The notes under the pieces are model-generated. The model was not told where the DNA came from. It worked only from the letters and a program-made list of their open reading frames with translations, and did no database searches. Below, in pieces: positions 8,768 to 17,818 of a stretch of DNA of 48,495 bases. The DNA comes from Pseudomonas sp. (GTDB taxonomy: Bacteria > Pseudomonadota > Gammaproteobacteria > Pseudomonadales > Pseudomonadaceae): the NCBI RefSeq assembly GCF_030698175.1, contig NZ_JAUYNT010000023.1:1-48495 (forward strand), given 5' to 3'. The first letter of the stretch is position 1. Every line of letters starts with the position of its first letter. The translations under genes and the position numbers were made by a program.

Positions 8768-9583
8768 ATGGCCGCCTTCGCAGCGCTACCACTGGTGATT
8801 GAACCGGCTGACTTAGCCGCCCGCTTGAGCGCCCCCGAATTAATTCTGGTCGACCTGACCAACGCCGCCCGCTACGCCGAAGGCCACATCCCCGGCGCAC
8901 ACTTTGTTGACCCGAAACGCACCCAGCTCGGCCAGCCACCGGCGCCCGGCTTGCTGCCGGCGCACGCACAGCTAGAAGCCTTGTTCAGCGAGTTGGGGCA
9001 TAACCCGGATGCGGTGTATGTGGTCTATGACGACGAAGGCGGCGGCTGGGCCGGACGTTTTATCTGGCTGCTCGATGTCATCGGCCACCACAACTACCAC
9101 TACCTAAATGGTGGTTTGCTGGCGTGGTTAGCCGATCAGCGCGAGCTGTCTTGCAGTATCCCAGCCAAGCACGACGCCGCACTGAGCCTGCATGTGCAGC
9201 AAGCGCCAACGGCCAGCCGCGAATACCTGCAAAGCCGCCTGGGGGCCGCCGACCTGGCCATCTGGGATGCCCGCTCCGCCGGCGAATACAGCGGCGAAAA
9301 AGCCCTCGCCGCCAAGGCTGGACACATCCCCGGCGCGGTCAACTTCGACTGGAACCTGGCCATGGACCAGACACGTAACCTGCGCATTCGCAGCGATATG
9401 CAGCAAATCCTGCTGGAGCTTGGCATTACCCCGGACAAAGAACTCATCACCCACTGCCAAACCCACCACCGCTCAGGCCTTACTTACCTGATCGCCAAAT
9501 CGCTGGGCTACCCACGAGTCAAAGCGTACGCCGGCTCCTGGGGCGAATGGGGTAACCACCCCGACACCCCGGTCGAACTCTAA
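8768..9583 (+). CDS. rhdA: Thiosulfate:cyanide sulfurtransferase (rhodanese) RhdA
   Basis: RhdA transfers sulfane sulfur from thiosulfate to cyanide or other thiophilic acceptors. The product has two tandem rhodanese domains, about residues 1-140 and 150-271. The active-site loop HCQTHHRSG has Cys at residue 230, the same number as the catalytic Cys of Azotobacter RhdA, and the 271-residue length also agrees. I chose ATG 8768 because a GGAGG ribosome-binding site ends 7 bases upstream. The frame runs open further back, into the end of the HDOD gene, but that part is not rhodanese-like. In cyanogenic pseudomonads the enzyme protects against cyanide; nothing here shows cyanogenesis. Confidence 0.95.
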   Translation: MAAFAALPLVIEPADLAARLSAPELILVDLTNAARYAEGHIPGAHFVDPKRTQLGQPPAPGLLPAHAQLEALFSELGHNPDAVYVVYDDEGGGWAGRFIWLLDVIGHHNYHYLNGGLLAWLADQRELSCSIPAKHDAALSLHVQQAPTASREYLQSRLGAADLAIWDARSAGEYSGEKALAAKAGHIPGAVNFDWNLAMDQTRNLRIRSDMQQILLELGITPDKELITHCQTHHRSGLTYLIAKSLGYPRVKAYAGSWGEWGNHPDTPVEL

Positions 9584-9627
9584 ATTCAGCGTCACCCAGA
9601 TTTTTCAACAGTTTTAAAGGAGCCACA

Positions 9628-10488
9628 ATGCAACAGCGCCTGTTCATCCTCAGCCAGTACCTACTGCCCCACCATCTGCTCTCGCGCCTGATTGGCTGCG
9701 CCGCAGAATGCCGGGCCACCTGGTTTAAGAGCCGCCTGATCAATTGGTTCGCTAAACAATACCAAGTCGACATGAGCGAAGCCGCCGTCGAACAGCTGGA
9801 TGCCTATGAGCACTTCAATGCCTTCTTCACCCGCGCCCTCAAGGACGGCGCGCGGCCGCTCGACAACAGCGCCGGTGCGGTACTTAGCCCGGCCGACGGT
9901 GCCGTCAGCCAACTGGGCAAAATCGAACATGGCCGGATTTTCCAAGCTAAAGGCCACAGTTTTAGCGTACTGGAGTTGCTGGGTGGCGACAGCGAACGAG
10001 CGGCGGAGTTTATGGGCGGCGAATTTGCCACCATTTACCTCTCGCCCAAGGACTATCACCGCGTACACATGCCGCTGGCCGGCACCTTGCGTGAAATGAT
10101 CTATGTTCCTGGCCGGTTGTTTTCAGTCAATCAAACCACCGCCGAAAACGTCCCGGAACTGTTCGCCCGCAACGAGCGCGCAGTGTGCATCTTCGACACC
10201 GAGCGCGGGCCAATGGCGGTGGTACTGGTCGGCGCGATGATCGTCGCCTCAATCGAAACGGTCTGGGCCGGGTTAGTTACGCCACCCAAGCGCGAACTCA
10301 AAACCAGCCGTTACGACGCCGCCGCCCGCGCGCCTATTGAGCTGGCCAAAGGCGCTGAGCTGGGCCGCTTCAAACTCGGCTCCACCGCCATAGTGTTGTT
10401 TGGTCCAGAGCAAGTGCAGTGGGCCGCAGAATTTGGCGCCGGCAGCCCGGTACGCATGGGTCAACGCTTGGGCGCCAATAGCCTTTAA
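9628..10488 (+). CDS. psd: Phosphatidylserine decarboxylase proenzyme
   Basis: This inner-membrane enzyme makes phosphatidylethanolamine from phosphatidylserine. The proenzyme cleaves itself at the LGST motif, visible as FKLGSTAIVLFG with Gly251/Ser252. The new N-terminal Ser becomes the pyruvoyl cofactor of the small alpha chain. Other family marks are the segment LSPADGAVSQLG and the charge-relay region YLSPKDYHRVHMP. The length of 286 is standard for the gammaproteobacterial type I enzyme. It starts at ATG 9628, 44 bases after rhdA, with an AAAGGAG site upstream, and is probably cotranscribed with rhdA. Confidence 0.97.
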   Translation: MQQRLFILSQYLLPHHLLSRLIGCAAECRATWFKSRLINWFAKQYQVDMSEAAVEQLDAYEHFNAFFTRALKDGARPLDNSAGAVLSPADGAVSQLGKIEHGRIFQAKGHSFSVLELLGGDSERAAEFMGGEFATIYLSPKDYHRVHMPLAGTLREMIYVPGRLFSVNQTTAENVPELFARNERAVCIFDTERGPMAVVLVGAMIVASIETVWAGLVTPPKRELKTSRYDAAARAPIELAKGAELGRFKLGSTAIVLFGPEQVQWAAEFGAGSPVRMGQRLGANSL

Positions 10489-10655
10489 CAGCTACAACCC
10501 AGGCTCACGCTGCGCAGTGCCGGTTAAACGCAAGCAACCCGGCACTGTTCCCCAAGCCTGCGATAGGCAGCGCGCGCCACCAGATGCTGCTAAAGTTCGG
10601 TCAGCCCCATACTAATAACAGCACGCCCGCGGCGGCGGTGGAGCACTGCAGCTAC

Positions 10656-12473
10656 ATGGATAAACAGAGCCCGCACTTGCTGTTACGCGTACCCACGCCG
10701 CACCAGCAAAGCCTTAGTTTTTGCGATCCGAGCCCGCGCGAATTAAAGCGTTGGGTCGCCGGTTTGCCGAAGGCCAATCTTGGCGAAACGGCGCGTCTGC
10801 TCTACCAAGCGCTGGTCGAACTTAACCAGCTGGCCTGTAGCGCCGACACCCGCCTGCAGTTGCTGGAGTTACTGCGCCCGGAAGTTTATTACGTCTGCAA
10901 TAACCTTGAGCGGCACTTCCTCAATCAAGCGGTGGTGCTGGATGAACGCCCGCGCAAAGTCGCCAACCTGTGCCAAGCGCTGCAAAATCATTTGGCCATC
11001 GGCTATAAATTGATTGTCGTTCAGGAGGTTGGCAGCACCGCTCGCGAACCCTTGCAGCGCCTAGTGACCGCCTTGCAGCGCGCCAGCCACAGCCTCTGCG
11101 GCTCACTGATTCGCGCCAGCCAGTTGTATTGCCCGGTGCCTGAAGGGCTCTGGCTGGAGCTACACCAGCTGTATCAAATTGGCTGCAATCAACAGCTACA
11201 ACGTCTGAGTGTCCGCGACGAGCAATCCAAGCAGGCTGCCAACCCCAGCCTGAGTCTTGAGCAAACCTATCTGGTGGCCTTGCTACTGGGCTGCGCACGC
11301 TGCAATCAAATGCGCCAGAGCGGTATTGCCCGACTCGCCGAAGCACTTGAACCCTGGTGCGCACTGGTCAAGCTGCAACCGGCCAGTCAGCCTTCCAGCC
11401 TGTTCGCCATCGCGCCACTGGTTGATGGACCGCCGCGCTACAAGTCGCTATTCCCGGCCGGTGAGCTGAACAAACTACTCGGCATTGACTCGCAACCCCT
11501 GGCCGATGCGATTAAGGAATACCTGTTATTACCCGCTGAAAACCGCAAGCAGTTCCGACTGCAAGTGCCTGACGGTTTCAGCCTGGATGTACTGCAACAT
11601 CTCAGCGCCGCCTGGGGCGATATTTCCGAGCGCACTTTTGCCCGCAGCAACGGCCAAGGCAGCCTGACGCTGAGTATCGGCATGAGCGCCGTGCATTACT
11701 TTATTGCCGGGCAAACCAGCTTTAACGAGGTACTCAAAAAAGCCGCCCAAACGGTTAAGTTCACCACTCAGTCGACCGACAAAAGTCCGGACATTTGGGG
11801 CGGCGCCTTTGATGCACAACGCATTACCCATTGGGAGCCTGGTTTGCCGATGGAGGAAATCGTCTACCAGACTCAGGACGCCGCCAAATCAGAGCACGGC
11901 CAAGCCGACGAAGCGGCCGAACTCTACCCAACCTTTACCCTGTCGATCGTCAACCACAGCCCCGGCGGCTACTGCCTGTCGTGGCCAAAGGAAGTCCCAG
12001 GACAATTACAGGCCGGCGAAATTCTCGGCCTGCAAGACAGCCCCAATCAAGCCTGGAGTGTGGCCGTGGTGCGCTGGATTCGCCAGGTACGCGGCGGCGG
12101 CACCCAAATGGGGATTGAGCTGGTCGCCCCTTTCGCGCAGCCCTGCGGCCTGCAACTGATGCGCAAAACCGAGCAACACAGCCAGTTCTTACGCGCGCTG
12201 TTACTGCCGGCAATCGCCGCCATCTCTCGGCCCGCCACCTTAATTACCCCGCGCCTGCCCTTTCAGGAAGGCAACAAGGTACTGATCAATATAAACGGCA
12301 ACGAACAACGCGCCGTGCTCAGCCGCAAACAAACCAGCACCGGCAGCTTCACCCAGTTTGAATACCGCAGCGTAGAGCTTGCCGACAGCCCACCAGGGAA
12401 GCCCGTCACAACGCCAGGAAGCCAAGCAAAAGCCGGGGAGGAAGACTTTGACTCACTCTGGAAGTCGCTGTAG
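10656..12473 (+). CDS. fimW: PilZ-type c-di-GMP receptor, FimW-like
   Basis: This protein sits directly upstream of fimX, the position of P. aeruginosa PA4958. That protein was reported as FimW, a c-di-GMP receptor promoting type IV pilus assembly on surface contact. Most of the 605 residues form a helical Leu/Gln-rich region without known motifs. Near residues 430-520 there is a PilZ-like segment: VNHSPGGYCLSW fits the DxSxxG motif with Asn in place of Asp, and TQMGIELV is the usual closing strand. I chose ATG 10656 (MDKQSPH) because the 24 codons before it, back to 10584, look non-coding. The Arg-rich part of the c-di-GMP site is not obvious, so binding is inferred from position. Confidence 0.75.
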   Translation: MDKQSPHLLLRVPTPHQQSLSFCDPSPRELKRWVAGLPKANLGETARLLYQALVELNQLACSADTRLQLLELLRPEVYYVCNNLERHFLNQAVVLDERPRKVANLCQALQNHLAIGYKLIVVQEVGSTAREPLQRLVTALQRASHSLCGSLIRASQLYCPVPEGLWLELHQLYQIGCNQQLQRLSVRDEQSKQAANPSLSLEQTYLVALLLGCARCNQMRQSGIARLAEALEPWCALVKLQPASQPSSLFAIAPLVDGPPRYKSLFPAGELNKLLGIDSQPLADAIKEYLLLPAENRKQFRLQVPDGFSLDVLQHLSAAWGDISERTFARSNGQGSLTLSIGMSAVHYFIAGQTSFNEVLKKAAQTVKFTTQSTDKSPDIWGGAFDAQRITHWEPGLPMEEIVYQTQDAAKSEHGQADEAAELYPTFTLSIVNHSPGGYCLSWPKEVPGQLQAGEILGLQDSPNQAWSVAVVRWIRQVRGGGTQMGIELVAPFAQPCGLQLMRKTEQHSQFLRALLLPAIAAISRPATLITPRLPFQEGNKVLININGNEQRAVLSRKQTSTGSFTQFEYRSVELADSPPGKPVTTPGSQAKAGEEDFDSLWKSL

Positions 12474-12536
12474 ATTGCCGGAAAATTTACCTTTTATCGC
12501 CTTTTTGCGTCCGTTTGGCGCAGCCAAGAACTGACC

Positions 12537-14606
12537 ATGGCCATTGAAAAAAAAACGATCCGACTGCTCATTCTTGAAGACTCGCAGAACGAGGCCGAGC
12601 GCCTGGTTAGCCTGTTTCGCAACTCCGGACGCGCCACCCGCGTGCATCGCCTGGTCTCCAGCGATGACCTGGCGCAAGCCTTAGCGCAAAGCTGGGATTT
12701 GCTGATTGCCGCCCCCCACAGCGACAACCTCGACCCGAACGAGGCGATCACCGCCATTCGCCGCCAAGCCAAAGACATTCCCTTTATCCAGCTCACCGAC
12801 GGTAATGACTCCGACGCCATTACCGAGGCGCTGGCCTTGGGCGCCCAAGACGCCTTGCCGCAAGGTGAAGATGAACGCCTGATGCTGGTGGCCAATCGCG
12901 AATTTGCCAACCTTGAAGAGCGTCGCGCCCGGCGTGTGGCCGAAGTAGCGCTGCGCGAAGCGGAGAAGCGCTGCCAACTGCTACTCGACAGCTCGGTCGA
13001 TGCCATCACCTATGTGCACGAAGGCATGCACATCTACGCCAACCGCGCCTACCTCGAGATGTTCTGCTACGAAGATGGCGAAGAGCTGGAAGGCATCCCC
13101 ATGATTGACCTGATCGCCAGCTGCGATCAGAGCAATTTCAAAGACTTCCTGAAGAACTACCAAAACGCCGAAGGCAACGCCGAACTGGCCTGCACCGGCA
13201 TCAAAGAAACCGGCCAGTCGTTTCAGGCGCGCATGGGTTTCTCACCGGCTACCTACGCCGGCGAGCCGTGCATTCAAGTGGTTATCCGCGCCGAAACCGG
13301 TAATGCCGAGTTGGAGCAACGGCTGCGCGAAATCAGCAGCCAGGACCTGGTGACCGGCCTGCACAACCGCAGCCACTTTATCGAACTGATCGATGCGGCC
13401 GCCGAGCGCGCGGTGAATGCCGGGCAAGCGGCCTGCGTCGCCTACATCCGTGTCGATCGTTACGCCACGCTGCTGGCCGAGGCGGGCTTGGCCGGCATCG
13501 ACTTGCTGCTGACCGACCTCGCCCACTTGCTTAGCGCGCACTTTGGCAGCAACGCGCAACTGGCCCGTTTCGGCGACGATGTGTTTACCGTACTGCTGCC
13601 CGGGCAAACCCCAGAGCAAAGCCAGGCCAGCCTCAGCGAGCTACTGAAGAAGACCGAAAGCCATCTGTTTGAGATCAACGGCCGGACCTTGCAAACCAGC
13701 CTGTCGATCGGCGCCGCCGGGGTTAATGAAAAGACCCCACGCGGCCAGGATGTGATAGATCGCGCGCACCGTTGCGCCGATGAACTCACCAGCGGCAACA
13801 CGCTGAAACTGTTCAACCCCGCCGACGAACTGGCCGCCGCCGCCAGCCGTGGCAGCGTGGTGGCGATGCTGCAACAGGCACTGGAAAACAACAGCTTCCG
13901 CCTGCTGTTCCAGCCGATTATCAGCCTGCGCGGCGACAGTCACGAACACTACGAAGTGCTGCTGCGCCTGCTTAACCCGCAAGGTGAAGAGGTTCCGCCA
14001 CACGAGTTCCTGCGCGCCGCGATAGATGCCGGCCTGGCCGAGAAAATTGATCGCTGGGTGATTCTCAACTCGATCAAGTTGCTCGCCCAGCACCGCAGCA
14101 AGGGCCATAGCACCCGCTTGTTCGTGAACTTGTCGAGCGCCAGCCTGCAAGATCAAACCATTCTGCCGTGGCTGAGCGTGGCGCTGAAAGCCGCGCGGCT
14201 GCCCTCCGATGCACTGATCTTTCAGCTGAGCGAGCCGGATGCCATCGCCTACCTCAAGCAGGCGAAAAACCTAACCCAAGGCCTTAGCGAGCTGCACTGT
14301 AAAGTCGCCCTGAGCCAATTTGGTTGCTCGTTAAATCCGTTCAATACCTTGAAGCACCTGAGCATCGACTTTGTGAAGGTCGACGGCTCGTTCTCGCAAG
14401 ATTTGTCCGGCGCCGACAACCAAGAAGCGCTGAAAACCTTGCTGGCCAGCCTGCACGCACAGGCCAAGCTGACCATAGTGCCCTTTGTGGAAAGCGCCAG
14501 CGTGCTGTCTACGCTTTGGCAGGCCGGGGTCAACTACATCCAGGGTTACTACCTGCAAGGCCCGACTCAGTCGATGGATTACGACTTCTCGGCCGGCGAC
14601 GAGTAA
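12537..14606 (+). CDS. fimX: FimX, degenerate GGDEF-EAL c-di-GMP receptor
   Basis: FimX governs type IV pilus assembly and twitching from the cell pole by binding c-di-GMP. The order seen is a receiver-like domain (1-125), a PAS domain (about 140-255), a GGDEF domain (about 260-425) and an EAL domain (about 440-680). GGDEF is replaced by GDDVF (346-350), so synthase activity is not expected. The EAL signature reads EVL (from residue 473) and the downstream catalytic carboxylates are poorly kept, as in P. aeruginosa FimX, which binds but does not hydrolyse c-di-GMP. The N-terminal 20 residues and the length (689) are nearly those of the P. aeruginosa protein. It follows fimW by 63 bases and ends at a terminator shared with serB. 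Confidence 0.95.
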   Translation: MAIEKKTIRLLILEDSQNEAERLVSLFRNSGRATRVHRLVSSDDLAQALAQSWDLLIAAPHSDNLDPNEAITAIRRQAKDIPFIQLTDGNDSDAITEALALGAQDALPQGEDERLMLVANREFANLEERRARRVAEVALREAEKRCQLLLDSSVDAITYVHEGMHIYANRAYLEMFCYEDGEELEGIPMIDLIASCDQSNFKDFLKNYQNAEGNAELACTGIKETGQSFQARMGFSPATYAGEPCIQVVIRAETGNAELEQRLREISSQDLVTGLHNRSHFIELIDAAAERAVNAGQAACVAYIRVDRYATLLAEAGLAGIDLLLTDLAHLLSAHFGSNAQLARFGDDVFTVLLPGQTPEQSQASLSELLKKTESHLFEINGRTLQTSLSIGAAGVNEKTPRGQDVIDRAHRCADELTSGNTLKLFNPADELAAAASRGSVVAMLQQALENNSFRLLFQPIISLRGDSHEHYEVLLRLLNPQGEEVPPHEFLRAAIDAGLAEKIDRWVILNSIKLLAQHRSKGHSTRLFVNLSSASLQDQTILPWLSVALKAARLPSDALIFQLSEPDAIAYLKQAKNLTQGLSELHCKVALSQFGCSLNPFNTLKHLSIDFVKVDGSFSQDLSGADNQEALKTLLASLHAQAKLTIVPFVESASVLSTLWQAGVNYIQGYYLQGPTQSMDYDFSAGDE

Positions 14607-14619
14607 AAACGCGCAGACA

Positions 14620-14647
14620 AAAAAGGCGATCCACGGATCGCCTTTTT
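14620..14647. terminator. Bidirectional terminator between fimX and serB
   Basis: Thirteen-base arms (14620-14632 and 14635-14647) carry A5 on the left and T5 on the right around a GGCGATCC core. The hairpin lies between the convergent ends of fimX and serB. Confidence 0.88.
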
Positions 14648-14678
14648 CATACCTATAGATTTGTGCCGCAGCACCCGG

Positions 14679-15893
14679 CTAGTCGTTACCGTCGCGATCA
14701 CGAAAGCCCAGCAGGTACAAAATCCCATCCAGCCCCAGGGTGGAAATCGCCTGCTTGGCCGACTGTTTAACCAGTGGCTTGGCGCGAAAGGCCACGCCCA
14801 GACCGGCCAGCGCCAGCATCGGCAAGTCATTGGCGCCATCGCCGACGGCAATCGTTTGCTCCAGGCGCAAGCCTTCCCGTTCGGCCAGTTCCCGCAGCAA
14901 GTCGGCCTTGCGCTGAGCATCGACTATGGGTTCGACGGCAACCCCGGTCAGCTTGCCATCGACAATTTGCAGCTCATTGGCAAACACATAATCGATGCCC
15001 AACTTGGTCTGTAGCTGTTTGGCAAAATAGCTAAAGCCGCCAGACAGAATCGCGGTCTTGTAACCCAGCCGTTTGAGTTCGGCGAACAGCGTTTCGGCGC
15101 CCTCGGTCAGGCGCAAACCGGCGCCGACACTGGCCAGCGTCGACTCCGGCAAACCTTTGAGCAGGGCCAAACGCTCTTTGAAACTAGCGCGAAAATCCAG
15201 CTCGCCGAGCATCGCCCGCTCGGTGATCGCCGCCACCTGCTCGCCAACCCCGGCCGCCTTGGCCAACTCATCGATGACCTCGGCCTCGATCAGGGTCGAG
15301 TCCATGTCGAACACCGCCAAGCGCCTATTACGGCGAAACAGCGAGTCGCGCTGAAAGGCGATATCGACATTCAGTTCCTGCGCCACGCTCAAGAATTCGG
15401 CACGCAGCGCCTGCTGATCGGCCGGCTCGCCGCGCACCGAGAACTCAATACAGCCCTTGCCTTGATCGGCCGGGGTATCCAGCGGCATGCGCCCCGACAA
15501 GCGATCAATATGGTCGATATTCAAGCCGTATTTGGCGGTGATCGAGCTGACCCGCTGCAACTGCTCGGCCGTGACCTTGCGCGTCAGCAGGGTGACTATG
15601 TGCCGGGGCTTGCCCTGCACCGCCACCCATTGCTGGTAGTCCGCCTCGGCTACCGGGGTGAAGCGCACCTGCTGATCGAGCTTATAGGCAGTAAACAACA
15701 GGTCTTTGAGCACCGATGAGGCCTGCTCGGTGGCGGGAATCTCAACCAGAATGCCGAATGACAAGGTGTCATGAATCACCGCCTGGCCAATGTCGAGGAT
15801 ATTCACCCCGCCTTGGGCGAGCACCCCGGTAATTGCCGCCGTCAGCCCCGGACGATCTTCCCCAGTGATATTAATCAGGACGATTTCGCGCAA
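14679..15893 (-). CDS. serB: Phosphoserine phosphatase SerB
   Basis: SerB hydrolyses O-phosphoserine to serine, the last step of serine synthesis. The 404-residue product is the long Pseudomonas-type form. Two ACT-like regions fill residues 1-180 (VLINITGEDRPGLTAAIT at the start), and a HAD-type phosphatase domain follows. The HAD motifs are FDMDST with nucleophile Asp196 and acid Asp198, AILSGGFSYF (motif II) and AVGDGANDLPML (motif IV). The N-terminal ACT regions suggest amino-acid feedback control, as in the family. Divergent transcription from the AhpA/YtjB gene, across a 260-base gap, is the same arrangement as serB and ytjB (smp) in E. coli. Confidence 0.96.
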   Translation of the reverse strand: MREIVLINITGEDRPGLTAAITGVLAQGGVNILDIGQAVIHDTLSFGILVEIPATEQASSVLKDLLFTAYKLDQQVRFTPVAEADYQQWVAVQGKPRHIVTLLTRKVTAEQLQRVSSITAKYGLNIDHIDRLSGRMPLDTPADQGKGCIEFSVRGEPADQQALRAEFLSVAQELNVDIAFQRDSLFRRNRRLAVFDMDSTLIEAEVIDELAKAAGVGEQVAAITERAMLGELDFRASFKERLALLKGLPESTLASVGAGLRLTEGAETLFAELKRLGYKTAILSGGFSYFAKQLQTKLGIDYVFANELQIVDGKLTGVAVEPIVDAQRKADLLRELAEREGLRLEQTIAVGDGANDLPMLALAGLGVAFRAKPLVKQSAKQAISTLGLDGILYLLGFRDRDGND

Positions 15894-16153
15894 GCTCGGC
15901 TCTCCGCAGCAGTAAAAAACAGTCTAAGCGCCAGTTTCAGCGGGTTGCGAGCACAGCGCAAACACGGCAAAACCGACAAGGAGGCGAAGTTTACGGCTTG
16001 TAAATCCGCACTCCAAGCCTGATTTCGAGCAAGTCGGCCGATATTCCTCACGCAACTGGACTTTGCCCGCACTTGCGCCCAGCACAAGGCTTTGCCCATC
16101 CAGCCCTGCTCGTTATACTGCGCGCCAATTCCAGTCAAGAAGAGCCGAGCCCC

Positions 16154-17743
16154 GTGAACCGGCCCGAATCCGTCAAACCCGATAATTTCTTTCTGCTGAT
16201 TTTTCATGCCCTGCGCCAGCGACGCGTGCCCTTAGCCCTGCGCATTGCCAGCCACAGCCTGCTGTTGGTGGCGCTGGCGTTGGTGATTTACACCTGGGTG
16301 ATGGGCATGCAGTTCAAGCAGGCGATGCAGCAACAGGCGGATGCCTTGGGCCAGAGCCTGATAGTGCAGACCGCCGCCTCCGCCACCGAGCTGCTGGTTT
16401 CCAACGACATTCTCAGCCTCAACGTGCTGCTTAATAACCTGGTGAAGAACCCGCTGGTGTCCCACGCGGCCATCTACAGCGTGGATAACCGCATTCTCGC
16501 TGAAGCTGGCTCGCGCCCCAAGCAAGGCCTGCTCGGTGAGACCGAGGGCCTGTATTCGACGCCCATCACCTTTCAAGAGGTGATCGCCGGGCACCTGCGC
16601 ATTAGTTTGGACACCGAGCAATTCCAGCAGCCAATGACCATCAGCTTGCAAAGCATGGGACTGCTGAGCCTGATTTTGCTGGCGCTGACACTCTCTTTGA
16701 GCCTGCGCCTGGGGCGGCATATTTCCATCCCGCTGCTGGAGCTGCGAGTCTGGCTGCGCGACCCCGATGACCCGGCTCCCGGCTCTGGGCGCCAGGACGA
16801 AATCGGTGACCTGGCCCGTCAGTTACAACATCGCCTGGTGCCGGCCAAGGCGCCCAGCAGCGCTGTCCCGGCTTATCGCGACATTGAAGTGGACGAAGAC
16901 GACGAAGCTTCGTTTGATCCGCTTGATCCCTTTGCTGACGACGAGGTTGAGGACGACGAACCTGCCGGCAGCTTTGCCGTGCACGACCTGCGCGATCCAC
17001 AGTTTGACCGCGACGAGGATTTTGACCCGTCGAGCAGCCCGCGGCTCAGCAGCGTCGAAGACGACGATCCCTTCTCCGACCTGCGCGATGAACTGCAACA
17101 CGACCAGCAGCCCGCGCCGGCATTGCCACTGGCCGCATCAGAACCAGAACAGACACCACAAGCCGCCCACGTCAGTGCGGTGTTGTCGATCCAGCTCGGC
17201 GCCCAAGAACAACTACGGCGCCTGCCCCGCTCGCGCCTGCTCGACTTGCTGCAGCGCTATCGCACCTGCCTTGAGCAAACTGCCGCGCTCTATCAGGGCC
17301 AACTGCACACCCTGAGCGATGGCAGCAGCTTGATGCTGTTCCACCAACGCAGCAGCGGCGCCGACTACCTGACCCATGCCATTTGCTCGGGCGAACTGAT
17401 GCGCGCCCTCGGTCACGCCCTGCAAATCGAGGTAGCCGACAGCGGTATTACCCTGCAATTACAGTTTGGCCTGACTCAAGGCGACGATCTAAGCGATGTC
17501 AGCCAAGGCGATTTGCTGCTCAGCGACACCGCCCAGGATGCCCTGGCACTGTCGCAACACAGCCGCAATCTGTTGCTGGTGACCCGGCAGATTGCTGACG
17601 ATCCACTGCTGCGCCAACGGGCACGGATACGCTCGATTGCCAGCCCGGAAGGTGCCTGCTGCGTCGAGCGCTTGCTCGACCCTTATCCGGCGCTACTGGA
17701 GCGACAAATGGCGCGCATGCACGACGCCAAGTTCCAATCCTAG
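16154..17743 (+). CDS. AhpA/YtjB (SMP) family membrane protein
   Basis: This is the partner usually found divergent from serB. The 529-residue product has two membrane segments, about residues 30-51 and 161-188, enclosing a periplasmic sensor-like domain of about 110 residues. A HAMP-like stretch follows the second segment. Next comes a strongly acidic, Asp-rich low-complexity region (about 235-330). A C-terminal domain (about 340-525) begins SVLSIQLGAQEQLRRLPRSR and looks cyclase-like in layout but lacks evident catalytic residues. I prefer GTG 16154 (VNRPESVKP), since family members begin there; the frame is open from 16073. Its function is not established. Its last codons belong to a tandem duplication (17689-17808). 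Confidence 0.8.
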   Translation: MNRPESVKPDNFFLLIFHALRQRRVPLALRIASHSLLLVALALVIYTWVMGMQFKQAMQQQADALGQSLIVQTAASATELLVSNDILSLNVLLNNLVKNPLVSHAAIYSVDNRILAEAGSRPKQGLLGETEGLYSTPITFQEVIAGHLRISLDTEQFQQPMTISLQSMGLLSLILLALTLSLSLRLGRHISIPLLELRVWLRDPDDPAPGSGRQDEIGDLARQLQHRLVPAKAPSSAVPAYRDIEVDEDDEASFDPLDPFADDEVEDDEPAGSFAVHDLRDPQFDRDEDFDPSSSPRLSSVEDDDPFSDLRDELQHDQQPAPALPLAASEPEQTPQAAHVSAVLSIQLGAQEQLRRLPRSRLLDLLQRYRTCLEQTAALYQGQLHTLSDGSSLMLFHQRSSGADYLTHAICSGELMRALGHALQIEVADSGITLQLQFGLTQGDDLSDVSQGDLLLSDTAQDALALSQHSRNLLLVTRQIADDPLLRQRARIRSIASPEGACCVERLLDPYPALLERQMARMHDAKFQS

Positions 17744-17808
17744 GCGGCGCGGCTAGAGCGATAAATGACGCGCAGGCATGACGCTAAACTCCAACGCCCA
17801 ATCCTCGC
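17689..17808. repeat. Imperfect tandem duplication spanning the AhpA stop codon
   Basis: Copy 1 (17689-17745) holds the last codons and stop of the AhpA-like gene. Copy 2 (17746-17808) follows directly. The copies share GGCGC..CT..GAGCGA.AAATG, then CGCGCA, GCA..ACGC and CCAATCCT, with scattered substitutions and a few inserted bases. Copy 2 carries no stop codon for this gene and lies just downstream of the PqiC-like gene's stop, which is read on the other strand. It looks like an old tandem duplication that is now drifting. Confidence 0.65.
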
Positions 17809-17818
17809 CGGCGCCAAA

